This document shows, one piece after another, positions 17,341 through 27,112 of a stretch of DNA of 37,104 bases. The notes beneath the pieces were generated by a model, which saw only the letters and a list, made by a program, of their open reading frames with translations, was not told the origin of the DNA and did no database searches. The first letter of the stretch is position 1. Each line of letters opens with the position of its first letter. A program made the position numbers and the translations under genes. Origin of the DNA: Candidatus Dormiibacterota bacterium (GTDB lineage: Bacteria > Chloroflexota > Dormibacteria > Aeolococcales > Bog-877); NCBI GenBank assembly GCA_027313505.1, contig DAHVDN010000030.1, positions 1-37,104 of the forward strand. The letters run 5' to 3'.

Positions 17341-20082
17341 GTGCGGCGCAGAATCGGTGCTGTGATACTGCAAGTCCCGCGCGCCGTGCTGGCGGAAAGC
17401 GACATCGTCCTCAGGGATGGATCGACTCTTCAACTCCGGCCCGTCGCCAAAGGGGATGCGGCGCTGGTCAGGGAGCTGCTTGATGGACTGTCGGCGAACT
17501 CCCTGGCTACCAGGTTCTTCTCCGGCGCAGTCGACACCGAGCGAACCGCCGAGCTGCTGGTGCAGGTCGACGGTGACCACGCCTTCGGTCTTTTGGCACT
17601 TCACGGCAGCCCCGCCCGACCGGCGGCCCACGGCTTCTGTGTGCGCACCTCCCCCGGCCGAGCGGAGGTCGCATTCACCGTGGCCGACGGGTTTCAAGGT
17701 CAGGGTATCGCCTCGATCATCCTGGCCCAGATGGCCGAGGCAGCCAGGGGACTGGGTATCGAGATGTTCGAGGCCACGGTGCTGCCGGAGAACGGCTCCA
17801 TGCTTGAGGTCTTCGCAGGAAGTGGCTACCCGGTACACACCAAATCCGAGCCGGGGCTTGTCACGGTCCAATTCCCAACGGAGATCACGGCAGACGCCCT
17901 GAAACGATTTCGGGATCGGGAGGAGCGAGCTGCGGCCGCCGCCGTCGAGACCATCCTGCATCCCCGAGCGGTCGCCGTAATCGGGGCCAGCCGACAGCGC
18001 GGCACTATCGGGGGAGAGCTCTTTCACAATCTGCTGGCAGCTGAGTTCAATGGCCCGGTTTACCCCATCAACAGCTCCGCTGAGGTCATTCAGGCGGTGC
18101 CCTCATACCCATCGATCCTCAGTGTTCCCGGCCCCGTCGACCTTGCCGTGATCTCGGTTCCTTCTGCCAGGGTCATAGATGTGGCCAGGGAGTGCGCGGA
18201 GAAGGAGGTCAAGGCGCTGATTGTGATCTCGGCTGGCTTCGCCGAGTCGGGAGAGCGTGGGAGGTCCAGACAGGTGGAACTGCAGCGGCTCTGCAATGAC
18301 TCGGGAATGAGGATGGTCGGGCCCAACTGCATGGGCGCGATCAACACCGCCGCTGAGGTGCGGATGAATGCCACCTTCGCTCCGGAGATGCCCTTGCCCG
18401 GGACAATCGGATTTCTCTCCCAAAGCGGCGCTCTGGGACTGGCGATCATCGACACCACCAGAAGCCTGGGGCTGGGTCTCAGCAGCTTCGTCTCCGTGGG
18501 CAACAAGGCGGACATCAGTGGCAACGACCTGCTCAGCTACTGGGGCCACGACCCCCGCACCAAGCTGATTGCGCTGTATCTGGAATCCTTCGGGAACCCG
18601 CGAAAATTCGCTGAAATCGCCACCCGAGTGTCCCAACACAAGCCGATCGTGGCCGTGCGCAGTGGTCGGGGCCGGGCCGGAGCCCGGGCGGCGGCCTCGC
18701 ATACGGCCTCACTGGTGGCAACCTCCGACGCTACGGTGAATGCCCTCTTCCGCCAGACGGGGGTGCTGCGGACCGAGACCCTCTCGGACATGTTCGACCT
18801 TCTCTCCCTCCTGGCGACCCAGCCTCTGCCAAGGGGTCCCAGGGTGGGGATCATCACCAACGCGGGAGGGCCTGCGATCCTCTGCGCTGACGCATGTGAG
18901 GGGAACTCCCTGGAGGTGATGGAGCTGAGTGCAAATACCCGCTCACAGCTGCGGCGTTTTCTCCCACCTGAAGCCTCCACTGGCAATCCGGTCGACATGA
19001 TCGCCAGCGCCAGCGCGGACGACTATCGGCGCGCAATCGAGGTCTTGGCGGCGGATCCCAGCGTGGATGCCCTGATTGTGATCTTCATCCCACCCCTTGT
19101 CACCCGGCCGGAAGATGTGGCCCGAGCGATACGCGAAGCCGCCGGTTCGCTTCCTCGGCCGATGCCCCTCGTGACAGTGTTCATGACGACCTCGGGGGTG
19201 CCGGACGAGCTCCGTTCCGAAGAGGTTCAGGTCCCATCGTTCCCCTTCCCAGAGAACCCGGCTCGCGCTCTCGCAGCTGCCCTGCGTCTGTCCCAGTGGC
19301 GCCAGAGACCCCACCCCCGGGAGGTTGAGCCAACCCCCCTGGGAGATGAGATCGGCGTCGCCGCCCGCCTCTCCACCTGGCTGCGAGGCGGCGAGAGGTG
19401 GCTCTCCAGTGCAGAGACACTGACGCTGCTGGACGCCTATGGAGTGCGCACAGTGGCGACGGTGGTCGCAAGCGACCCGGAGGAGGCCGCGCTGAAAGCC
19501 CAAGGCCTCGGGCCCAGGTTGGTCCTCAAGGCTCAGGGCCCGACCCTTTTGCACAAAACCGAGCTGGGAGCGGTCCGGCTGGGCCTGTCGGGACCCGACG
19601 AAGTCCGCCGGGCCGCTCTCGAAATGGAGGCGGCGCTACGCGCTTCGGGCCACCCCGTCGAGGGATTCGTTGTGCAACCGCAGTTGGACCGGGGAGTTGA
19701 GCTGCTGGTCGGCGCCGTCCGAGACCGTCAATTTGGAACGGTGGTGGCGTGCGGCGCCGGCGGAACCGCGGTCGAACTTCTCCAGGACACCTCGGTGCGT
19801 CTGGCTCCGGTCACCCACGAAGATGGCCGGGAGATGCTCGAGGAGCTCACCACCTTTCCTTTGCTCGATGGATTCCGCGGCGCCCCCTTGGTGGACGTTA
19901 CCGCGGCGGTGGACCTCATAGCCAGGCTGGCATCCCTGGCGGACACCCATCCGGCGCTGGCCGAGATTGAATGCAACCCGGTCACGGTGACTACTGAGGG
20001 CGCGTTTGTGGTGGATGCCCGGGCGAGGATCGCGGTGCCCGCTCCAGATCTGCCGCCGGGGGCCAAGCGAATCTCCGGCTGA
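17341..20082 (+). CDS. GNAT acetyltransferase fused to NDP-forming acyl-CoA synthetase
   Basis: A 913-residue multidomain protein. Order: GNAT acetyltransferase (~20-180; acetyl-CoA loop QGQGIA at 119-124), CoA-binding Rossmann domain (~200-325; VAVIGAS at 211-217, VGPNCMG), succinyl-CoA-ligase-like domain (~340-480; GFLSQSGALG and SHTASL with the probable phosphohistidine His454), a second ligase domain (~500-640; IITNAGGPAIL), and an ATP-grasp domain (~680-895; LVLKAQGPTLLHKTELGAV, IECNPV). Similar fusions in bacteria act as protein lysine acetyltransferases (Pat-type) in which the ligase part binds or senses metabolites, or as ADP-forming acetyl-CoA synthetases. Here His454 and the ATP-grasp motifs are intact, so ligase activity is plausible. 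GTG start at 17341; single gene with a TAGGGT box at 17310-17315. Confidence 0.9.
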   Translation: MRRRIGAVILQVPRAVLAESDIVLRDGSTLQLRPVAKGDAALVRELLDGLSANSLATRFFSGAVDTERTAELLVQVDGDHAFGLLALHGSPARPAAHGFCVRTSPGRAEVAFTVADGFQGQGIASIILAQMAEAARGLGIEMFEATVLPENGSMLEVFAGSGYPVHTKSEPGLVTVQFPTEITADALKRFRDREERAAAAAVETILHPRAVAVIGASRQRGTIGGELFHNLLAAEFNGPVYPINSSAEVIQAVPSYPSILSVPGPVDLAVISVPSARVIDVARECAEKEVKALIVISAGFAESGERGRSRQVELQRLCNDSGMRMVGPNCMGAINTAAEVRMNATFAPEMPLPGTIGFLSQSGALGLAIIDTTRSLGLGLSSFVSVGNKADISGNDLLSYWGHDPRTKLIALYLESFGNPRKFAEIATRVSQHKPIVAVRSGRGRAGARAAASHTASLVATSDATVNALFRQTGVLRTETLSDMFDLLSLLATQPLPRGPRVGIITNAGGPAILCADACEGNSLEVMELSANTRSQLRRFLPPEASTGNPVDMIASASADDYRRAIEVLAADPSVDALIVIFIPPLVTRPEDVARAIREAAGSLPRPMPLVTVFMTTSGVPDELRSEEVQVPSFPFPENPARALAAALRLSQWRQRPHPREVEPTPLGDEIGVAARLSTWLRGGERWLSSAETLTLLDAYGVRTVATVVASDPEEAALKAQGLGPRLVLKAQGPTLLHKTELGAVRLGLSGPDEVRRAALEMEAALRASGHPVEGFVVQPQLDRGVELLVGAVRDRQFGTVVACGAGGTAVELLQDTSVRLAPVTHEDGREMLEELTTFPLLDGFRGAPLVDVTAAVDLIARLASLADTHPALAEIECNPVTVTTEGAFVVDARARIAVPAPDLPPGAKRISG

Positions 20083-20112
20083 GGAGTGCCGATAGCTCCC
20101 GGCGGCATCAAC

Positions 20113-20871
20113 TCAGGGAGTGCCACCCCTATTGGGGAAGCTGAGCGGCACCTGCCATCCGTAGAGCCAACCCAGACCCTCAATCCAGGCGACACCCTCA
20201 AGCTCGCTGGCGACCGGACCCCGCCAAGTCATGGAGCCAAGGTAGGTCGCCAGCCTGGCGCTGAGGCCCAGGAGATATCCCTCCAGCTCCTCCCTGGACC
20301 CGGGGTTCTGGCCCCGAACCAGATGTGGGCGACAGACTGGCCCCTGGCCTCCGCCGCAGGCAGGGCACACGATAGGCAGCCAGATCGGCTCTGACTTCCT
20401 CATTCGGGCTGTGAATCGATCTGACTGAAGCGTCCCTACCGAGTCCAGATGCGCTGAGCGGCCAGCATTCACTCGGGCGCTCATGGCCACGAACTCACAG
20501 GTGAAGCAGCTGGCCGCCGGCCGGAGGCGGTGCAGCGGAACCGGCCACGGGAGGTGGCGTGTACGTCGCATGAGCCGTGCCGCGCGGCGGATCAGATCGG
20601 CCAACAGGATCGTGGTGCTGAACGGCCGGCCCCCAGTGGTCTCAATCTCCAAAAGGGCGTACGCCCACCCGTGGCGATCGCAGAGGCCCCAACTCCTCCA
20701 GAGATGGTGTCTGACCCCAGAGTCCATGATGGCGCCATCGAGAAAGGCCAAAAGCTGCCTCACCTCAGCGTTACTCAGCTCCAAGAGTGCTCCGTTTCGG
20801 GGCGGCTCAGAGGGCTCCACTCGGCCCCTCAGTCCCCACCCGCCGCGGCGTGGTGCCGGCCCCCGCCCCAT
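20113..20871 (-). CDS. Cys/His-rich protein resembling the DUF6062 group
   Basis: A 252-residue protein with three spaced Cys/His clusters: GLCDRHGW in the N-terminal half, CFTCEF in the middle, and CPACGGGQGPVC with RPHL near the C-terminus. This layout, with helices between, resembles DUF6062-type proteins and suggests one or more structural zinc sites. No catalytic motif, signal peptide or membrane segment is seen. The ATG at 20871 has a GGGGGA ribosome-binding-like stretch six bases upstream. Convergent with the acyl-CoA synthetase gene. The family match is from memory of the motif pattern, and the role is unknown. Confidence 0.65.
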   Translation of the reverse strand: MGRGPAPRRGGWGLRGRVEPSEPPRNGALLELSNAEVRQLLAFLDGAIMDSGVRHHLWRSWGLCDRHGWAYALLEIETTGGRPFSTTILLADLIRRAARLMRRTRHLPWPVPLHRLRPAASCFTCEFVAMSARVNAGRSAHLDSVGTLQSDRFTARMRKSEPIWLPIVCPACGGGQGPVCRPHLVRGQNPGSREELEGYLLGLSARLATYLGSMTWRGPVASELEGVAWIEGLGWLYGWQVPLSFPNRGGTP

Positions 20872-21712
20872 GTGCGTCCCCCGCTGATTGATGTGCTGGC
20901 TCCCTCATGGATCCTGCGGTCCGACACCGGTTCGCGGCCCCAGCTGCTGCGTTTGTGCGCCGCTTAGAACCGCTACCGGCTCCTGAGGTGCGGGGTGCTG
21001 GGCGGTCGAGCGGTTCGCGACGCGGATGCGCGCGAGACTGCTGGCGACAACCTCAACCATGGCCGGGTCCGGACTGCGCTGGCGCGCGGTCCCCGCCATC
21101 GATTCCGACCCGTCCGGCAGAGGGGGGACTCTGACTGGTCGGAGCTCCGCCACACTCGAGCCGAAATCGCCACCTTTGTCGGCGGAGTGGAACGGCAACA
21201 CGGGTCGGTGATGCCCTCTCGGAAGATCGATCACTGGCGTGCTATGGCTCCTGGATGGAATCGACTCCTCTCCGAGTCAGGTCCGATCGCTGTAGAGGCC
21301 ATCGACTGGAGTGCCAGCATTAGGCGAGCCCCACCGCCAATGAAAGTCTAGTGGCGCCTCATCGGCGCGGGGTCACGGATCCAGTTCGGCGCCACACCCC
21401 GGACCATCGCTATGCCTGTTGAGTCGCATGCCTCGCCCAAACTGTGGAGTCCGTCTTCGGCCGGTGCTGGGCTCCGGGATGGACGGGGCCCCCGCTGGGC
21501 CGGTCACGGCTGTGCTCAAGCCGGCCACCCGCCCCGCGGCACGAGCGTCGGCAGGTGGTCCAGAATTGGGGCCGGGCCCTGCCTGACCGAGGAGGCGAAG
21601 CGCTTCTCGGCTTCCTCGGTATCATGTCTCGGCTCAGGAGCATTCGGAGACCGGCATCTGGACACCGATTTCGGCCGGTCCACCCGAGGCCGTTAGGAGA
21701 CGTTGGTAACAG
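20872..21712. other. Long intergenic stretch with no recognisable gene
   Basis: About 840 bases. Several open frames exist on both strands but none has a recognisable domain, a good start signal or convincing codon use. No tRNA, hairpin terminator or repeat stood out. It may hold decayed genes or the promoter of the downstream ketosynthase gene. Confidence 0.35.
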
Positions 21713-22924
21713 ATGCTGATTGGAAAAGTGAACGGAGTTGATATCCCGGGTCGGCGAGTGGCCGTCACCGGTCTGGGGGCCGTCACCTGCTGTGGGGTCG
21801 GTACCGACCTCCTGTGGCAGGGGCTTCTTCACCCGACCCCTGCCGCGGACCGCCGGATCGCCGACTTCGACCCCAACTCGTGGTTCCCACCCAAGGAGGT
21901 GCGCCGCCTGGATAGGTTCACCCACTTCAGCGTGGTTGCGGCCAGCGACGCACTTCGGGACGCCGGGGAGCTCGAAGCCGACCCAGATCGTTGTGGAGTG
22001 ATCTTCGCCTCTGGAGCCGGGGGCTTCGAAACCCTGGCCGAGCAGGTGGTGGTGAACTATGAGAAGGGTCCGAACCGTGTCTCACCGTTTCTGGTGCCCG
22101 CGATGATGGCCAATGCTGGCGCGGCCAACATCTCCATCAGGTTTGGCTGGCGCGGTCCCTCTGAGTCCATAGTGACAGCCTGCGCCGCCGGCTCCCACGC
22201 GATCGGCGCAGGGGCGCGCCTGATCTCGACCGGACGCTGTGACATCGTCCTTGCCGGAGGGGCCGAGGCGTCGATGCACGAGGTGGCCATCGCCGCCTTT
22301 GCCAACATGAAGGCGCTGTCCGCCACCGGTCAATCTCGACCGTTTGACGTCCGCCGCGATGGGTTCGTGATGGGTGAGGGAGCTGGTGCCCTGATCCTCG
22401 AGGACTGGGAACACGCCGTCACCAGGGGCGCCAGAATCTACGCGGAGATCGCTGGCGCTGCGAGTACCTCAGATGCTCACCACATCACGGCCCCAGACCC
22501 GGACGGGGCGGGGGCGGCAGCTTGCATGCGGCTGGCATTGCGCGACGCTCGGCTCGATGCCAGCCAGGTTTGCCACATCAACGCCCACGGGACCTCGACA
22601 CCGCTGAACGATCTGGCCGAGGCCGGGGCGATACGCCAACTCTTCAACCCCCCCGGGCCCCCGGTAACCTCCACCAAGGGACTCACGGGACACAGCTTCG
22701 CCGCCGCCGGCGCCATTGAGGCCGTGGCCTCCGTGCTCGCGATCCAACATCGCCTCATCCCCCATACCGCCGGTTTGGAGCAACAGGACCCCGCGATCGA
22801 CCTTGACGTGGTCAAGGCAGAGCCGCGTCCCTGGGAACCTGGCCCAATTCTCTCCAATTCGTTCGGCTTCGGGGGGCACAACGGTTGCCTTGTGATCATT
22901 CCGGTCGGCTCGGCGGCGCACTGA
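21713..22924 (+). CDS. fabF: Beta-ketoacyl-ACP synthase II (FabF family)
   Basis: A 403-residue thiolase-fold condensing enzyme with an intact Cys-His-His triad: Cys157 (VTACAAGSHA), His292 (NAHGTSTPLND) and His327 (TKGLTGHSFAAAG). VAVTGLGAVTCCG at the N-terminus, FDVRRDGFVMGEGAG and NSFGFGGHN are also typical. It extends acyl-ACP with malonyl-ACP in fatty acid synthesis. No acyl carrier protein or other fab gene is adjacent, so it is an isolated copy and may serve a special lipid or polyketide-like step. ATG at 21713; a TAGGAGA stretch lies 12 bases upstream. Confidence 0.92.
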   Translation: MLIGKVNGVDIPGRRVAVTGLGAVTCCGVGTDLLWQGLLHPTPAADRRIADFDPNSWFPPKEVRRLDRFTHFSVVAASDALRDAGELEADPDRCGVIFASGAGGFETLAEQVVVNYEKGPNRVSPFLVPAMMANAGAANISIRFGWRGPSESIVTACAAGSHAIGAGARLISTGRCDIVLAGGAEASMHEVAIAAFANMKALSATGQSRPFDVRRDGFVMGEGAGALILEDWEHAVTRGARIYAEIAGAASTSDAHHITAPDPDGAGAAACMRLALRDARLDASQVCHINAHGTSTPLNDLAEAGAIRQLFNPPGPPVTSTKGLTGHSFAAAGAIEAVASVLAIQHRLIPHTAGLEQQDPAIDLDVVKAEPRPWEPGPILSNSFGFGGHNGCLVIIPVGSAAH

Positions 22925-23348
22925 GAGGGCCATTCCAGTCGAGGCCGCGGGCCCCTTTCCGCCCGGTGCAAGAGGAGCGGTCGGAATCCCATAGCTCTTG
23001 GCACCACCCACCGGGATCACCCGGCTGCCAACTCGGATGAGGGGCCGTGGGCGGAACACAACTTCCGCCAGCTGGCGTCGCGGAGACCTCGCCGTGTCGG
23101 TCCGGATCGTTCGTTCGTCGACGACCCGGGCGGGACCCGAACCACCTCTGTCATCGGGCGAGTATGTGGGGAGTCCCTGACCTTACCCAGCCGCCCCCCT
23201 GGAGGGGCGGGGCATGGGCTGACACAGCGTCTCGGCAACTCCAATCACCGCAGGCAGGGCGTACCCTAACGCCCCGGGACCGATGACGATGTGCGGGCCC
23301 ACCTTGGTGGTATGGGTGTTGCGGAGAAAGCTGCGCCCTGCTTCCACC
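22925..23348. other. Intergenic region with a possible gene remnant
   Basis: About 424 bases between convergent genes. On the minus strand around 23230-23345 a short frame reads VGPHIVIGPGALGYALPAVIGVAETL, which recalls the G-x-LGYALPAAIG motif of thiamine-diphosphate enzymes. It is too short for a firm call and may be a remnant or chance. Confidence 0.25.
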
Positions 23349-24719
23349 TCAAGCATTTTTCGGGCGCCGGCGACGACGACAGCCAAGCACGGTCCCTGTG
23401 GTGTCAGCAGCCAGAGTTTGGGGCCGCGACGCGCCATCCACCCCCTGCCCCTTCACCCATTCGGCAATCCCGCTGACAACTGCGGGATCCACATGTTGAG
23501 CTGCCTCGTATTCCGCCGGAGTCGAGTAACCGGCGCCTGGGAAGAAGAGGTGATTGTCGGAGTCGAATATTCGGATGGTCACGTCCGGAAGGCGAGAGAG
23601 CCCGGCCTCCCATCGAGAAAGGTCGTCGGCTACCGTCGCTTGGTAGTCCCGGCCTCCCTGGAGGATCAGCATCGGCGTCTCAACTGCGGCGGCGGTCTTG
23701 ACCGGGTCGTACTCCCGCAGATCGAGCCAATATGGGGCGGGCATGCCGAACGGCAGCGAACCAGCTGAAGTCGAAGCTGTCAGATTGGGGCTGTCCACCA
23801 TCTCCGCCTGCTTGGTCACGATGTCGATGGCGGGCTGGGCCGAGGCACCGGCATCCTCGTCCAACGAAGCGAGGTAGCGCATCTGGCGGACCATTGCCCA
23901 CTGCAGAGGCTGTGCCCCGCCAGCCAGGATGACGATACCGGCGATTGAGGTCTCGTCCGCCGCGATCCTCGGGGCAATGGTGCCTCCTAAACTGTGCCCG
24001 AGCAGGAACATCCGGTCGGGGTCAACTGAGGGATGGTCGCGGAGGAGCCGGACTGCCGAGACCGCCTGGGGCATGTACTCGTCAGCGACGGTGAAGGCGA
24101 CGTCGCCCCTGACCTGACTCCCCCTGCTGTAGGTCACCTTGTCGAATCGCAACACCGCCAACCCCAGAGTGGCAAGCCCCCAGGCGAGGTCCTTGAAGGG
24201 CTTGTTTCGACCCATGGTCTCGTCGCGGTCGAGTGGTCCCGACCCGGCGAGAAGCACAACCGCCGGCCACCGGCCGTCCTGGCTGGGAACGGTCAAGGTC
24301 CCGGCGACATCCAAATGCGGCGGGCCCACGGTCAGCTCCTCCTCATGGAAGCACCTGGGGTCCGCGTAGGTCGGCGGTTCCCAATCGGCGGTTGGGAGGG
24401 CCGCGCTCGGCGGTGCCAATTGAATGCCACTCAACTGCCCGGAATCGTGTACCAAGAGCACGACAGTGAATGAGCCCCGCTCGCATCCGACGAGAAGCTT
24501 GACCAATGTCATCCCGGGTCCTGTCGACTCGCTGACCGGCGGACCGACCGACAGCAGGGGGCCCTGGCGTCCCAGCTCTGCCACCCAGGCTGAGCGCAGT
24601 CCTTCCGCACTCACCATCGGGCGGAGCGAGGGTGCAAAGAGATCCCGTACCGCCTCGAAGTGTCCGGCCCGGGCCATGCCGATGACCGAGAGCCCAGTCG
24701 ACTCTGGAGTGGTTGGCAC
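23349..24719 (-). CDS. Alpha/beta hydrolase with N-terminal DUF3887-like domain
   Basis: A 456-residue protein. Residues ~10-105 resemble DUF3887 (GHFEAVRDLFAPSLRPMVS, then EGLRSAWVAELGRQGP), a small domain often placed before serine hydrolases. The hydrolase part has GSGPLDRDETMGRNKPFKDLA (oxyanion region) and a catalytic triad: Ser243 (LLGHSLGG), Asp358 (LQGGRDYQ) and His390 (SDNHLFF). It probably hydrolyses an ester; substrate unknown. The frame stays open upstream, but the GTG at 24719 has a strong GAGAAGGGG ribosome binding site six bases before it, so I start there. No signal peptide is seen at that start. Confidence 0.85.
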   Translation of the reverse strand: MPTTPESTGLSVIGMARAGHFEAVRDLFAPSLRPMVSAEGLRSAWVAELGRQGPLLSVGPPVSESTGPGMTLVKLLVGCERGSFTVVLLVHDSGQLSGIQLAPPSAALPTADWEPPTYADPRCFHEEELTVGPPHLDVAGTLTVPSQDGRWPAVVLLAGSGPLDRDETMGRNKPFKDLAWGLATLGLAVLRFDKVTYSRGSQVRGDVAFTVADEYMPQAVSAVRLLRDHPSVDPDRMFLLGHSLGGTIAPRIAADETSIAGIVILAGGAQPLQWAMVRQMRYLASLDEDAGASAQPAIDIVTKQAEMVDSPNLTASTSAGSLPFGMPAPYWLDLREYDPVKTAAAVETPMLILQGGRDYQATVADDLSRWEAGLSRLPDVTIRIFDSDNHLFFPGAGYSTPAEYEAAQHVDPAVVSGIAEWVKGQGVDGASRPQTLAADTTGTVLGCRRRRRPKNA

Positions 24720-24851
24720 CCTCGACCCCTTCTCACTGCCGGCTGGTGTGGACCGACTCGCCCCAGATCCGCAGTAGTCAACGACCGGAGCGGCTGCTGC
24801 GCCCGGACGAACATACACCTCACAAGGCAAAACGGCCCGGCTCCCCGGTGC

Positions 24852-25487
24852 GCCTGGGAGACGGCGGCGACCATACGCACGTTTGCCACCAGCCTCGCAA
24901 GCTCCGGCGAGCCCCTGGTGATCTCTGGCGGAACGCTCGTCAGGCCAGGACGACCTGCGATCGAACGCGATGAACTCGTCGCCGCCGGACCTATCACCGC
25001 CCGCATCACCAACATGCAGGCTGCACTCGCGGCCGCAGACCGGAGTGTTCGCTCCTGCCTGGTCATGCTACCCCGCTCGGTGCATGGCCAGGGAGAACGT
25101 CAGGGCTTAATCCCCCAGCTAATCGCCATCGCCCGGACCAAGGGCGTTTCCGGCTACATCGGCGATGGGACCAGCCGCTGGTCAGCTGTCCACGTGAAGG
25201 ATGCTGGGAGTCTTTATCGGCTGGCCGTCTAAGGGGCGCTTGCCGGTGATGTACGCAACGCTGTCGGCGACCAAGGTGTGCCCATCCGGGAGATCGCCGA
25301 GGCTATCGGCCGGCAGCTGAACCTACCCGCCCGGTCCCTGCCCGCCGAAGAATTCGCCGGCATGCTCGCGCACATCCTCAGCGCCGACATGCCCGCCTAT
25401 AGCCCCATCACCCAGGAGCTCATGGTCTGGAAGCCCACCCACCCCGGCCTCATCGAGGAGATCGAACTGGGCCACTACTTCGTCTGA
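24852..25487 (+). pseudogene. SDR-family NAD(P)-dependent oxidoreductase, broken
   Basis: The C-terminal two thirds of an extended short-chain dehydrogenase/epimerase is recognisable: TFATSLASSGEPLVISGGTL, VRSCLVMLPRSVHGQG, IARTKGVSGYIGDGTSRWSA, VHVKDAGSLYRLAV, then GVPIREIAEAIGRQL and THPGLIEEIELGHYF. Two lesions are visible. The N-terminal Rossmann motif (~90 residues) is missing because the sequence upstream is non-homologous and runs into the neighbouring hydrolase gene. A TAA stop at 25230-25232 interrupts the frame where homologues continue; the same frame then resumes to 25487. A single G-to-T change of GAA would create it. The gene is almost certainly non-functional. Confidence 0.8.
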
Positions 25488-25520
25488 GCAGTCTTGATTC
25501 GGCCTTCTCAATAACGAGGG

Positions 25521-26321
25521 TTAGTGACTCCGTTTTCGAGTTCGGGATCGGCTCTCTTGCGGTGACCCATCTTGTAGTCCGCTGCATAGCTCGGCGAGTC
25601 GGTTCACGGCGGGAGAGGTGTAGGCAGGCTCGGCGTCGATGAGCTGCGAAACGAGTGAGACTCCAGGCTCGCTCCGGGTCTTGTGGGAATGAGCCCCTAA
25701 GACGGCATCGCTCTGGGTCGCCATCCATTCAAGCGTCCATTCAGCCAAGACCTGCAGTCGTGGGTCGGTTGGGTCCCAGTCCCGGGCTTCGTCGAAGGCC
25801 AGGTAGAGGCGTCGGAACTCGGTGTCTGCCAGTGCGGCACGCTTCTGTCGAGTCCACTCTGGAACTCCCTCGGGGGAAAGTGCGGCTAGAAGGATCCATC
25901 CGTCTTGTTCGATCTGCACGCCTTGCTCGCTCACGCCGATCACCCGCAACTCGTTGAGCAGGTCCGCGACCTCGGGTGGCAGAAGCAGTTGATCACCGGC
26001 GAGGAGCCCGGCGAGCTGCCTGCGTCGATGCTCAATGTGGTTGATTTGCTGTTGAAGCGCCAGGTCGATTCCACCGACCGCGGAGCCAAACTCCTCGGGG
26101 CCCGCATTGAGGAGGTGGCTGACTTGAGCAAGGGGGACACCTCCGTCGGCAAGGACCTTGATCCGTACAAGATCAACAACGGCCTGGGCACCGTAGCGGC
26201 GATAACCAGAGTCGTCCCGCACTGGCTCTTGAAGAAGCCCGACCCGGTGATAGTGACGGATGGCTCGCACAGTGACCCCACAGTGGTTGGCCAACTGGCC
26301 GATCGTCAGGAGCTTCGCCAT
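25521..26321 (-). CDS. MerR family transcriptional regulator
   Basis: A 266-residue regulator. The N-terminal winged helix is MerR-type: LLTIGQLANHCGVTVRAIRH, then YHRVGLLQEPVRDDSGYRRYGAQAVVDLVRIKVL, followed by the dimerisation helix (~75-115). The long C-terminal part is a helical effector domain, related to TipAS-like drug-sensing regions in size only. Its ATG shares a base with the stop of the exporter permease gene (TGATG), so it is the third gene of the exporter operon and probably autoregulates it through the operator at 28125-28139. The frame is open far upstream but those residues lack MerR similarity. Confidence 0.88.
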   Translation of the reverse strand: MAKLLTIGQLANHCGVTVRAIRHYHRVGLLQEPVRDDSGYRRYGAQAVVDLVRIKVLADGGVPLAQVSHLLNAGPEEFGSAVGGIDLALQQQINHIEHRRRQLAGLLAGDQLLLPPEVADLLNELRVIGVSEQGVQIEQDGWILLAALSPEGVPEWTRQKRAALADTEFRRLYLAFDEARDWDPTDPRLQVLAEWTLEWMATQSDAVLGAHSHKTRSEPGVSLVSQLIDAEPAYTSPAVNRLAELCSGLQDGSPQESRSRTRKRSH

Positions 26322-27112
26322 CAGATAGCTATCGGTGAGTCTCGGTTGTACAACTTCACTGCCCACAGGGACGCGACCACTGCGATGCCGACACACCATG
26401 CGACCGCCACAAGACCATGTTGACCGCTCGGGGTCCCGGTGAGCAGGCCACGAAGTGTGTCGATGATCGGGGTAAATGGCTGATACTCGGCAAATGCTCG
26501 AACGCCGGGAGGCATCGTGGCTGTTGGAACGAAGGCGCTGCTCAAGAAGGGGAGAACAACGAGGATGAGCGCCAGACTGTTTGCCCCTGATGGCGTCTTT
26601 GCGAGCAAGCCAAAGGCGACCGTCAGCCACGAGAGAGCGAAACTGAGAAGGACGAACAGACCTATGGCGGCTAACCAGTCGAGTGCCTTGCCGTTGGTCG
26701 ATAAACCGAGGGCGAGTGCGAAAAAGCAGACCGCTGCACCCGTGATGAGTGTGCGAGCAACGCTCCCTACTACTTGCCCGGCGAGGACGGAGGGACGCCA
26801 GATGGCCATCGTCCGGAAACGGGCGATTATCCCTTCGCCCATGTCTGCATTTACGCCAAGCGCAGTGGCCTCAGCGACTGAAGCAGCAGTCATCACGAGG
26901 ATGCCGGGGAGCACATAGTTGATGTAGCCGCCGCTGACAGTGTTACCCAGTCCTGCTCGAAGAGTGTGGCCGAAAACCCCATCAAAGAGCAGCAGGAAAA
27001 GCACCGGCATGATGAGACCGCTGATCGTGAGCATCGGGAAGCGCACTGCATGACGCACGTCTCGGCGCAGCATTGTCGCCGTGTCTGCGAGTATCAAGGT
27101 GGGGTTCGTCAT
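26321..27112 (-). CDS. ABC-2 type exporter permease (DrrB-like)
   Basis: A 263-residue membrane protein with about six transmembrane segments, e.g. MLTISGLIMPVLFLLLFDGV, INYVLPGILVMTAASVAEA, ITGAAVCFFALALGL and WLAAIGLFVLLSFALSW. The pattern RFRTMAIWRPSVLAGQVV and PFTPIIDTLRGLLTG is characteristic of DrrB/daunorubicin-type permeases. It pairs with the ATPase encoded just upstream, with a 4-base ATGA overlap, to export a hydrophobic drug or lipid-like compound. The actual substrate is unknown. Confidence 0.9.
   Translation of the reverse strand: MTNPTLILADTATMLRRDVRHAVRFPMLTISGLIMPVLFLLLFDGVFGHTLRAGLGNTVSGGYINYVLPGILVMTAASVAEATALGVNADMGEGIIARFRTMAIWRPSVLAGQVVGSVARTLITGAAVCFFALALGLSTNGKALDWLAAIGLFVLLSFALSWLTVAFGLLAKTPSGANSLALILVVLPFLSSAFVPTATMPPGVRAFAEYQPFTPIIDTLRGLLTGTPSGQHGLVAVAWCVGIAVVASLWAVKLYNRDSPIAI

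Noticed and set aside
20872..21712. Coding genes in the 840-base gap before fabF
   Set aside because: Open frames on both strands overlap each other, are rich in Arg/Pro/Gly and show no domain or good start signal.
23230..23345. Thiamine-diphosphate enzyme gene
   Set aside because: Only a ~25-residue stretch resembles the LGYALPAAIG motif; there are no other domains and no flanking frame. Kept only as a note in the intergenic entry.
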